From: Dichotomicrobium sp964650735
GTDB lineage: Bacteria; Pseudomonadota; Alphaproteobacteria; Rhizobiales; Rhodomicrobiaceae
Assembly (NCBI GenBank): GCA_964650735.1
Contig: CAZYUT010000115.1
Location: forward strand, 1 to 6,963
Reading direction: 5' to 3'
Length of the DNA stretch: 6,963 nucleotides
Shown: positions 1 through 5,927 of the stretch, in pieces
Layout of the letters: each line of letters opens with the position of its first letter
Numbering within the stretch: the first letter of the stretch is position 1
Notes under the pieces: generated by a model
What the model saw: only the letters and a program-made list of their open reading frames with translations
What the model was told of the DNA's origin: nothing
The model's database searches: none
Translations under genes and position numbers: made by a program

Positions 1-18
1 CTAAGTTCATGTTTTGTC

Positions 19-111
19 GCACTTTGGTCGCTTCGCGCCCGCCTTTGGCTCCTGATGCAAAACCGGTGCCCATCCCGGATCAAGTCCGGGACAGGCTTTT
101 GCTGAAAGTGC
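19..111. repeat. Nested intergenic inverted repeats 3' of hynL; possible transcript end
   Basis: This is the gene-free tail after the hynL stop codon. The core is a perfect palindrome, CCCGGA-TCAAG-TCCGGG, at 74-90. It sits between the complementary arms GCAAAA (57-62) and TTTTGC (97-102), and these lie between a 7-bp pair GCACTTT (19-25) and AAAGTGC (105-111). The core resembles a short palindrome widely scattered between genes in Alphaproteobacteria, which is background knowledge not tested here. For the minus-strand hydrogenase mRNA it could act as a 3' stabiliser or weak terminator. There is no clean U-run directly after the stem, only a TTTT in the outer arm, so a canonical intrinsic terminator is not shown. 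No coding region is visible in 1-112. Confidence 0.5.
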
Positions 112-112
112 T

Positions 113-1855
113 TTAACGCACGCGAATCCGGGCGCGTTCCCGTCCGTTCGGATCGGTGACGTGGACCGCGCAGGCGATGCACGGATCGAAGCTGTGCACC
201 GTCCGCTGGATCTCGAGCGGCTGTTCGGGGTCGTGCAGCGTATGCGCGTCCATCAGCGCCGCCTCGTAGGGGCCGATACCGCCTTCGGCGTCGCGCGGAC
301 CGGCGTTCCAGGTGCTCGGAACGACCGCCTGATAGTTGTCGATCACCCCGTCCTTGATGACGATCCAGTGTGCCAGCGCGCCGCGCGGGGCCTCCATGAA
401 GCCGACCCCGCGCGCGACTGGCGGCCATGTCGAGGGGTCCCATTTCGCGGTGTTGTGCACCTGCTTGTCGCCGCCCTTGATGTTGGCGATCAGGTTGTCG
501 AGCCAGATCTCCATCTGGTCGGCGAACACCTTGGACTCGATGGTGCGCGCCGCCGTGCGGCCCATTGTCGAAAAGATCGCCTCCAGCGGCAGATCGAGCT
601 GGCGCAGCGCGCTGTCGGCCAGCTCCTTCGTCGGCTCGTGCCCCGTGCCGTAGAGCATGACGAGCCGGGCCAGCGGGCCGACCTCCATCGGCTTGCCGCG
701 CCAGCGCGGCGATTTCATCCAGGAATAGCTTTCCTCAACGTTGAGCTGCTTGTAGGGCGGCTGCGGGCCGGTGTAGTTCAGCACCGTCTCGCCGTCATAG
801 GGGTGCAGTCCGACATCCTTGCCGCCTTCGTAGTCATACCAGGCCCGCGCGACGAACTCCTGCACCTGCTCCGGGTCGTTGAGATCGACCGGCTCGATCG
901 TGCGCAGGTCGCGGTTCATCACCGCGCCGGCCGGGATGAACCAGCTCGACGGGTCGTCCATGCCCTGCTCGGGGAAGTCGCCGACGGTCAGGAAGTTGCC
1001 GACGCCTTCGCCGCGGCGGAACCAATCCTTGTAGAAGCTGGCGATCGCGATGGTGTCGGGCAGGTAGACCTGCTCGATGAAGGCTTGCATCGAGCGGATG
1101 ATGCGGCGGATTTCCTCCAGCGTGACGATGTTGACGCCGGTGGAGGCGGTGCCGTCCGTGCCGGGGCCGGCGCTGACAGGGCTGGGCGCGCCGCCGACAA
1201 GGAAGTTCGGGTGCGGGTTCTTGCCGCCGAAGATCGCGTGCAGCCGCACGACGTCGCGCTGCCACTCCAGCGCCTCCAGATAGTGCGCCAGCGCCATCAG
1301 ATTGGCTTCGGGCGGCAGCTTGTATTCCGGATGGCCCCAGAAGCCGTTGGCGAAGATGCCGAGCTGCCCGCTCTCGACGAACTCCTGCACCTTTTTCTGC
1401 ACCTGACGGAAATAGCCGGGGCTGGAATTCGGGTGGCCGGAGATCGACTGTTGCAGCTCGGAGGTTGCGTTCGGGTCCGCCTTGAGCGCGGAGACGACAT
1501 CCACCCAGTCCAGCGCGTGCAGATGGTAAAAGTGCATGACGTGGTCATGCACGTGCTGCGCGGCGATCATCAGGTTGCGGATGAGCTGGGCGTTCGGCGG
1601 GATTGTGTAGTCCAGCGCATCCTCCACCGCGCGCACCGAGGCGATGCCATGAACCAGCGTGCACACCCCGCAGATGCGCTGGGCGAAGGCCCAAGCCTCG
1701 CGCGGATCGCGGCCCTTCAGGATGATCTCGATGCCGCGCACCATCGTGCCCGAGCTGTAGGCCTGGGTGATCGCGCCCGCACTGTCGGTTTCAGCCTCGA
1801 TGCGCAGGTGCCCTTCGATGCGGGTGATCGGATCGACGACGACGCGCTCTGCCAT
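113..1855 (-). CDS. hynL: [NiFe] hydrogenase large subunit (precursor), Isp type
   Basis: This is the catalytic subunit carrying the Ni-Fe(CN)2CO site that splits or forms H2. The 580-residue product has the family's usual length. The N-terminal nickel motif is RICGVC (C62, C65). The C-terminal motif DPCIACAVH (557-565) supplies C559 and C562. Other family signatures are TRIEGH near the N terminus, GGKNPHP (210-216), PRWRGKPMEVGPLAR (383-397) and EAPRG (488-492) with the active-site arginine R491. The protein ends 15 residues after H565, the expected endopeptidase cut, so it is an unprocessed precursor needing HynD. There is no signal peptide; export should be by hitch-hiking on HynS. The start is fixed by an 8-nt-spaced AGGAGG, whose first bases overlap the isp2 stop. 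It is last in the operon, separated from hynS by isp1 and isp2, which is the diagnostic order of the Isp group. All key residues are intact. The symbol follows Thiocapsa usage. Confidence 0.97.
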   Translation of the reverse strand: MAERVVVDPITRIEGHLRIEAETDSAGAITQAYSSGTMVRGIEIILKGRDPREAWAFAQRICGVCTLVHGIASVRAVEDALDYTIPPNAQLIRNLMIAAQHVHDHVMHFYHLHALDWVDVVSALKADPNATSELQQSISGHPNSSPGYFRQVQKKVQEFVESGQLGIFANGFWGHPEYKLPPEANLMALAHYLEALEWQRDVVRLHAIFGGKNPHPNFLVGGAPSPVSAGPGTDGTASTGVNIVTLEEIRRIIRSMQAFIEQVYLPDTIAIASFYKDWFRRGEGVGNFLTVGDFPEQGMDDPSSWFIPAGAVMNRDLRTIEPVDLNDPEQVQEFVARAWYDYEGGKDVGLHPYDGETVLNYTGPQPPYKQLNVEESYSWMKSPRWRGKPMEVGPLARLVMLYGTGHEPTKELADSALRQLDLPLEAIFSTMGRTAARTIESKVFADQMEIWLDNLIANIKGGDKQVHNTAKWDPSTWPPVARGVGFMEAPRGALAHWIVIKDGVIDNYQAVVPSTWNAGPRDAEGGIGPYEAALMDAHTLHDPEQPLEIQRTVHSFDPCIACAVHVTDPNGRERARIRVR

Positions 1856-1863
1856 AAGTCAAA

Positions 1864-1870
1864 CCTCCTC
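1864..1870 (-). promoter_or_regulatory. Shine-Dalgarno of hynL overlapping the isp2 stop codon
   Basis: The minus strand reads TGAGGAGGT, where the TGA is the isp2 stop (1871-1869) and GAGGAGG is a near-perfect anti-SD complement 8 nt before the hynL ATG. It is the strongest ribosome site in the window. Ribosomes ending isp2 would be sitting on it, which suggests coupled translation and high output of the catalytic subunit. Confidence 0.8.
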
Positions 1871-3191
1871 AGGACACCATGTTGTCCGCGACAAGCTCCA
1901 GCAGGCTTTGCGGCGACTTATCCCAGTTCACCGCCTTCGCGCCGCGCTCAAACGTCATGCGGCACTGGCCGCAGCTCGTGATGAAATTCTCTGCGCCGGT
2001 CGCCTCGACCTGCCGCCGTTTCAACTCGAACACGCGCTCGCGCAGAGGGGCCGCGCGCTCGTTGGCCAGCACGCCGCCGCCGCCCCCGCAGCAGTAGGAA
2101 AACGCACCGTGATCCTCCATCTCGCGCAGGTCATAGCCGAGTGCGGCGAGGATGCGGCGCGGGGCTTCCTCCAGCCCGCCGCGGCGGACGATCTGGCACG
2201 GGTCGTGGAAGGTCGCGGTCTCGCCGACTTTCTGGACCTTGATGCGGCCCTTGGCGAGCAGCTCATCCAGAAATTCGACCATGTGGAGTACGCGCACCGG
2301 CGGGGGCCCGCCATACCAGTCCGCCGCCTCCCAGCGCGCCGCGCTGTAGGCGTGGCCGCATTCGGGCAGCAGAAGCGTACGCGCGCCGATCTCCAACGCC
2401 TTGTCGATGATGCGCATCGTCAGTTCGCGCTGCAGGCGCATGTTGCCCGACAGGAAGCCGAAATTGGTCGCCTCGAACGCATCGGACGAGAAGGTCCAGT
2501 CCGCACCGATTGAATCCAGGATCTTGACCGTGTCGGCGAGCGACTTCTGATGCGATTCCAGCTCGCCCGGCGCGGTGGTGACAAGAATGTCGGCCTTGTC
2601 CTTGTCGACCGGGATCGAGATGTCGAATTTCTCCTCGATCTGCTTGATCGTGTTGATGAAATCTTCCCTCGTCCCGAACGGGCTGTGGCGGTTTTCGGCG
2701 TTGCGGGTGATATGCGCCAAGCGGTCCGGCACCAGACCGGCCTCATACATGCCGTGGCGCGCTTCCTTCACCAATTCGGCAATGTCGATGCCCATCGGGC
2801 AGATCAGCGTGCAGCGCCCGCAAAGCGTGCAGCTATCGTAGATCAGCTCTTCCCAGTCCTGAAGCTCTTCGATGTCCACGTCCTTGACGAGGCCGAGCAT
2901 CCGGTAAATTGGCGCGAACGCGCTCATCTCCCGGTCGTAGGCCTGCTGGAACGGCTTGAGCTTGTGAATCGGCGTATATTTCGGGTCGCCGGTGGTGACG
3001 TAGAAGTGGCACGCCTCGGCGCATAGCCCGCAGCGCACGCAGGCCGACATATGGCTGGCGACCGACATGCCGAAATCGCTGACAAAGGCGCGCATCGCAT
3101 TGGTCACGCGCTCCTCGTCGGGCAAGTCCCCCTGTTTGTCGAAGCGGGCTGGTTCGGGGGTTGCGTCTTTCTTGTATTGATCCGCCGTCAT
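1869..3191 (-). CDS. isp2: Isp2: HdrD/DsrK-like iron-sulfur protein of the hydrogenase complex
   Basis: This 440-residue protein is predicted to be the cytoplasmic electron-transfer partner of the hydrogenase. From the N terminus it has two ferredoxin-type [4Fe-4S] motifs: CVRCGLCAEAC (C51, C54, C57, C61) and CTLCGRCTLICP (C121, C124, C127, C131). Two CCG-type (heterodisulfide reductase) domains follow. The first, about residues 195-295, is degenerate and keeps only one cysteine (C278, in PECGH). The second is complete: C332, C367-C368-G, then C407-x2-C410, the pattern that binds a special [4Fe-4S] cluster in HdrB/HdrD and DsrK. No signal peptide or membrane segment is seen. The start at 3191 is preferred because it forms an ATGA overlap with the isp1 stop and has GGGGAG 7 nt upstream. 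An ATG at 3209 would add six residues but lacks a ribosome site. Lone HdrD, DsrK or GlpC proteins look similar; the location between hynS-isp1 and hynL settles the identity. The in vivo substrate is not shown by the sequence. Confidence 0.93.
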   Translation of the reverse strand: MTADQYKKDATPEPARFDKQGDLPDEERVTNAMRAFVSDFGMSVASHMSACVRCGLCAEACHFYVTTGDPKYTPIHKLKPFQQAYDREMSAFAPIYRMLGLVKDVDIEELQDWEELIYDSCTLCGRCTLICPMGIDIAELVKEARHGMYEAGLVPDRLAHITRNAENRHSPFGTREDFINTIKQIEEKFDISIPVDKDKADILVTTAPGELESHQKSLADTVKILDSIGADWTFSSDAFEATNFGFLSGNMRLQRELTMRIIDKALEIGARTLLLPECGHAYSAARWEAADWYGGPPPVRVLHMVEFLDELLAKGRIKVQKVGETATFHDPCQIVRRGGLEEAPRRILAALGYDLREMEDHGAFSYCCGGGGGVLANERAAPLRERVFELKRRQVEATGAENFITSCGQCRMTFERGAKAVNWDKSPQSLLELVADNMVS

Positions 3192-3850
3192 ACTTTTGCT
3201 CCCCGCCATGCCAGACGCGCGCCAGTGGCGCCGCGCGAGATGAAAAACAGGAAGGTGTGCATCAGCTTGCCGAACGGCAGCCAGATCAGCAGCACCGCGA
3301 CACTCAGCAGGTGCACCGCAAGAATGGTTTCGTAGGGCCCTCCGACATGCCCGGCCGCCATCAGCCCCGTGACGACCGGCGCCGTGGTGATCAGCCAGCT
3401 GAAGTAATCATCGAAGGACGAGATCAGCCGCTGGACCGGATTCGTCAGTCGCCGGATCAGCGCGGCGAACAGCGAGGCGAGGGTTATCACGCTGACAATA
3501 TGAATGAGCGGCGAGGGCAGGGCGGGCCAGGAGATGCCCAGCAAGCTTTCGATGTAGAGGATATGCGGCCCATAGCCGAATACGATGATCGCCAGACCGA
3601 CGTGGAACACGTAGCCATTCACAACCTGGAACAGGCTCTGCCGCGTGAAATTCTTGTGCGGGATGAACCGGGAAAGAATGCCGCGCGCCGCGCCCATGGG
3701 GCGGCTGGACGCGCCTTCGCGCTTTTCCGAGGGCGTCAGCTTTTTCGGCAGCAGGAACAGCGCAACAAGCCGCCAGATGGTGCCGAACACGAAGATTGCG
3801 ATGGCGATTTGCAGCGCCGGACCGCGCGCGAATTCCAACAAGCCTGTCAT
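3188..3850 (-). CDS. isp1: Isp1: NarI/DsrM-like membrane cytochrome b subunit
   Basis: This 220-residue integral membrane protein should anchor the hydrogenase and carry electrons across the membrane on heme b. Five hydrophobic segments are visible at about 11-34, 79-101, 113-134, 149-168 and 176-203. Histidines in or near the helices that could ligate heme are H83, H96, H117, H168, H180 and H198; which ones bind cannot be assigned by eye. The polar stretch 35-75 is rich in Lys and Arg and is probably a cytoplasmic loop. The layout fits the nitrate reductase gamma/DsrM family. The start at 3850 lies 2 nt after the hynS stop, with AAGGAGGAGG in the last hynS codons as ribosome site. The frame stays open further upstream to 4153, but that part runs through the conserved end of hynS and is not coding. 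The stop overlaps the isp2 start (ATGA). In Isp-type complexes Isp1 and Isp2 act together as the physiological electron outlet. Confidence 0.92.
   Translation of the reverse strand: MTGLLEFARGPALQIAIAIFVFGTIWRLVALFLLPKKLTPSEKREGASSRPMGAARGILSRFIPHKNFTRQSLFQVVNGYVFHVGLAIIVFGYGPHILYIESLLGISWPALPSPLIHIVSVITLASLFAALIRRLTNPVQRLISSFDDYFSWLITTAPVVTGLMAAGHVGGPYETILAVHLLSVAVLLIWLPFGKLMHTFLFFISRGATGARLAWRGAKV
3199..3204 (-). promoter_or_regulatory. Shine-Dalgarno selecting the isp2 start at 3191
   Basis: GGGGAG on the minus strand lies 7 nt before the ATG at 3191-3189. It falls inside the short in-frame extension that would begin at 3209. The upstream ATG has no comparable purine-rich site, so this motif decides the start. 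Confidence 0.6.
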
Positions 3851-3852
3851 GT

Positions 3853-4929
3853 TCAGCCCTCCTCCTTGCCGGCGTGTTCCTCGGCCATCGCCTTGCTGCG
3901 CTTGCGGGCGGCCCACGCCGAGCCCGCGCCGACGGCCACGCCCGCAGCCGCGGCGATACCGGCGGCCGTTCCTACTGGCGCGATGCCCGCCGACAGCGGC
4001 TTGTAGAAGCCGCCCTGGTCCCAGAAATTCGGGGAGGCACAGGCGAAGCAGCCGTGCCCCGACTGGATGGGGAAAGAGATTCCGCCGTTCCACTTCGTCG
4101 TGGCGCAGGCGTTGTAGGCGATCGGCCCCTTGCAGCCGAGTTCGTACAGGCACCAGCCCTTGCGCGCGCCCTCATCATCGAAGCTCTTGGCGAACAGGCC
4201 CTTGTCATAGAACGGCCGGCGATAGCAGCGGTCGTGGATCGTCTCGCCAAAGAAGGCGAGCGGGCGGTTCATGTGGTCGAGCGCGGGCAACTCGCCGAAG
4301 GAGAGGATGTGCGAGAGCGTGCCGGTCATCGCCTCGGGCACCGGCGGGCAGCCGGGAATGTTGATGAGCGGCTTGTCGCCGATGAGCTTGGAGACCGGAA
4401 CCGCGCCGGTCGGGTTCGGCCTGGCGTAGGGCAAGCCGCCGAACGCTGCGCAGGTGCCGACAGCGACCACTGCGAAGGCGTTCTCGACCGTCTCGGCCAG
4501 CATATCGACATTGGTGTGGCCGGCGATGGTGGAATAGACGCCGCCGTCCTTTGTGGGGATCGAACCGTCGACGATGACGATATACTTGCCCTTGTTCTCC
4601 TCCATCGAGCGGCGGCGCGCATCCTCGGCTGCTTCGCCGGAGACGGCCTGAAGTGTGTGGTGATAGTCCAGCGAGATGAAATCAAAGATCAGGTCTTCGA
4701 GCGTCAGACCGTTCGCGCGGGTCAGCGATTCGGTGCAGCCGGTGCACTCCTGGAAGGACAGCCAGATGACCGCCTGACGCCGCGCCTGTTCCAGCCCTTG
4801 CGCCAGCAGCTTGCTGGCCGTGGGCGGCAGCGCCATGATCGAGGCGAGATAGGCGGAGTATTTGAGGAACGCGCGCCGCGAGACACCCTTACGGGCCAAT
4901 TGCTCGCCAAGCGTCTCGGCTTGCTTCAT
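3853..4929 (-). CDS. hynS: [NiFe] hydrogenase small subunit with Tat signal
   Basis: This is the electron-transfer subunit (358 residues) holding three iron-sulfur clusters. The N terminus carries a twin-arginine signal, SRRAFLK (17-23), followed by a hydrophobic stretch to about residue 44, so the dimer is predicted to be exported to the periplasm. Likely ligands are C62, C65, C160 and C194 for the proximal [4Fe-4S]; H232, C235, C260 and C266 for the distal [4Fe-4S]; and C275, C294 and C297 for the medial [3Fe-4S]. The two extra cysteines of oxygen-tolerant group 1d enzymes are absent: the first motif reads ECTGCTE, and position 165 is Gly. A C-terminal Ala/Gly-rich hydrophobic segment (about 312-340) ends in RKR and looks like a membrane anchor with an inside-facing tail. 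The start at 4929 shares one base with the preceding stop (TGATG), and GGAGGAG lies 8 nt upstream. An in-frame upstream extension to 5088 would read through the preceding gene and is rejected. Confidence 0.96.
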   Translation of the reverse strand: MKQAETLGEQLARKGVSRRAFLKYSAYLASIMALPPTASKLLAQGLEQARRQAVIWLSFQECTGCTESLTRANGLTLEDLIFDFISLDYHHTLQAVSGEAAEDARRRSMEENKGKYIVIVDGSIPTKDGGVYSTIAGHTNVDMLAETVENAFAVVAVGTCAAFGGLPYARPNPTGAVPVSKLIGDKPLINIPGCPPVPEAMTGTLSHILSFGELPALDHMNRPLAFFGETIHDRCYRRPFYDKGLFAKSFDDEGARKGWCLYELGCKGPIAYNACATTKWNGGISFPIQSGHGCFACASPNFWDQGGFYKPLSAGIAPVGTAAGIAAAAGVAVGAGSAWAARKRSKAMAEEHAGKEEG

Positions 4930-5351
4930 CAGTCCGTCTCCTCCGGTTCGGGATTCAGAAGTTCGTCGAGCCGTGCGCGGCCTTGCGGCAGGTCCGCCGG
5001 GTGGGTGCGCAGGATGTCCGGCAGCAGCGTGATGGCGATGTGCTCGTTCACCACCTGGCCGTCGGCCGCTTCGTGGCGGATCCACCACACGCCGCGGATG
5101 GCGGTTTCCTCGACGGTCGAAGTTCCGGCGACCTCCAGCGTGGCGCGCACCTCGCCGGTGCCGAGCTTCTCGCGCAGCGCCTCGCGGTCGGCATCGGTCA
5201 TGGGCAGGCTGCGCAGGTCGATCGCGCCTTCGTTGCCGTTTTCGATGAGGTCGTCCAGCAGCGCCGCGATCTCGGGAAGCACGGCGTCGGCAAGGCCCGT
5301 GGTGAAGCCCTTGGGGTCCGGCGGCGGCGCTTCGAAGATCTTGTGGCTCAT
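4929..5351 (-). CDS. HupH/HyaF-family hydrogenase assembly protein, single domain
   Basis: The 140-residue product matches one copy of the HupH C-terminal domain. It has a helical start (LADAVLPEIAALLDDLIENG), then IDLRSLPMTDADREAL, the turn LGTGEVRATLEVAG, and the hallmark ETAIRGVWWIRH (about 81-93) with an Ile/Pro-rich end. HyaF and HupH are about 280 residues with two such domains, so this is half size, complete in itself rather than truncated (own start, own stop, no frame break). HupH-type proteins act in maturation of the small subunit, probably around its iron-sulfur clusters; the position directly before hynS fits that role but does not prove it. It overlaps hynD by ATGA and hynS by TGATG. 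A GGAGGT sits 9 nt upstream of the start. The family is clear; the exact role is inferred. Confidence 0.82.
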   Translation of the reverse strand: MSHKIFEAPPPDPKGFTTGLADAVLPEIAALLDDLIENGNEGAIDLRSLPMTDADREALREKLGTGEVRATLEVAGTSTVEETAIRGVWWIRHEAADGQVVNEHIAITLLPDILRTHPADLPQGRARLDELLNPEPEETD

Positions 5352-5833
5352 GCCGCTGCGACCTCCGCTTGCCAGCGCGCCGCGAGTTCCAGGACCCGCG
5401 CGGTCATTTCGTCGAGCGCCGCCGCGACCGCCGGCGTCGGCTCCATGCCGAGCGCCACCTCGGCGGGCTGGACGCCCACGAGCGCGCGCCGTGCCGGGCA
5501 GGTGCCGCGTATCGCCGCCGCGCCGATCAGGTCGCAGAGTGCAACGTCATGGGCGCTGAACTTCTTGGTTCCGAGTTGGCGGTCCATGGCCGCGCCTTCA
5601 AACACGCGCACGGCACCCGGTGACGCGCTGAAATGTGCGGCATCGACGGCGATCAGCGCGGCGCAGCTTTCGATCTCCGGCAGCAGCGCCATGCCAATGG
5701 TCCCGCCGTCGCACAGCCTCGCTCCGGTAATCCCGCCTGCCGCCAACCTGTCAACGACCAGCGGGCCGGCCGCGTCGTCGCGCATAAGCCGGTTGCCGAG
5801 CCCGAGGATCAGAATGTTGCACGTCTCACCCAT
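5348..5833 (-). CDS. hynD: Hydrogenase maturation endopeptidase (HybD/HyaD family)
   Basis: This 161-residue protease removes the C-terminal tail of the large subunit once nickel is in place. Family landmarks are GLGNRLMRDD (11-20), DGGTIGMALLPEI (42-54), VDAAHF (63-68), SAHDVAL (93-99) and VGVQPAEVALG (119-129). By analogy with E. coli HybD (E16, D62, H93), the nickel-sensing ligands are D20, D64 and H95. Asp in place of Glu at the first site is common in the family. The natural substrate here should be HynL, cut between H565 and V566. It is the first gene of the structural operon. Thiocapsa is recalled as having its hynD elsewhere, so leading the operon is a local variation. No strong Shine-Dalgarno precedes the ATG at 5833, and no alternative in-frame start is visible just upstream, so expression may be modest. 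Confidence 0.93.
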   Translation of the reverse strand: MGETCNILILGLGNRLMRDDAAGPLVVDRLAAGGITGARLCDGGTIGMALLPEIESCAALIAVDAAHFSASPGAVRVFEGAAMDRQLGTKKFSAHDVALCDLIGAAAIRGTCPARRALVGVQPAEVALGMEPTPAVAAALDEMTARVLELAARWQAEVAAA

Positions 5834-5901
5834 CGCGTGTCCGGACCGCCGCCTGCCGAAACTTTAATCATTCAGATATCACGACCCGCGCATTGGCTTC
5901 C

Positions 5902-5915
5902 TTGATGAAGGTCAA
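5902..5915. promoter_or_regulatory. FNR/Anr/FixK-type binding site
   Basis: TTGATGAAGGTCAA matches the FNR/FixK consensus TTGAY-N4-RTCAA at every specified base. It lies within a longer perfect inverted repeat, TTCCTTGA-N6-TCAAGGAA (5898-5919). Its centre (5908.5) is about 74-76 bp from both divergent start codons. Activation at -41.5 would therefore predict transcripts starting near 5950 rightward and 5867 leftward, leaving 5' leaders of roughly 32-34 nt. FNR-type control of Isp-type hydrogenase genes is known in Thiocapsa roseopersicina, which supports the reading. The identity of the regulator (FnrL, FixK, Anr) cannot be told from the site. Confidence 0.7.
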
Positions 5916-5921
5916 GGAAAC

Positions 5922-5927
5922 TTGACA
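5922..5927 (+). promoter_or_regulatory. Candidate -35 hexamer for hypC
   Basis: TTGACA is a perfect sigma-70 -35 hexamer on the plus strand, but the best sequences 16-18 bp downstream (around 5944-5956, such as CATCAA or ATCAAC) are poor -10 boxes. It also forms part of an inverted repeat with the FNR-type half-site. It may be an activator-dependent promoter element or a coincidence. Confidence 0.25.

Noticed and set aside
57..102. Canonical rho-independent terminator for hynL
   Set aside because: The hairpin is clear, but no uninterrupted U-tract directly follows the stem on the minus strand; it is reported as a repeat with possible end function only.
161..1981. Plus-strand open frame of 606 codons opposite hynL
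   Set aside because: It is antisense to a gene with fully conserved hydrogenase motifs, has no ribosome site, and its Arg/Ala/His-rich product shows no recognisable domain. Long antisense frames are expected at this GC content.
3161..4006. Plus-strand open frame of 281 codons opposite isp1
   Set aside because: The frame is antisense to the isp1 membrane helices; the Gln/Arg/His-rich translation is typical of reading such genes backwards.
3851..4153. Upstream extension of isp1
   Set aside because: The added residues come from the conserved cluster-binding end of hynS read in another frame. A good ribosome site and the family layout place the start at 3850.
4930..5088. Upstream extension of hynS
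   Set aside because: It would be a Pro/Arg-rich read-through of the HupH-like gene, would push the Tat motif far from the N terminus, and lacks a ribosome site; the ATG at 4929 has one.
3796..5559. Plus-strand open frame of 587 codons opposite hynS and its upstream neighbours
   Set aside because: It spans four well-supported minus-strand genes, its sequence is low-complexity Arg/Ala/Pro, and no start signal is seen. It is a GC shadow.
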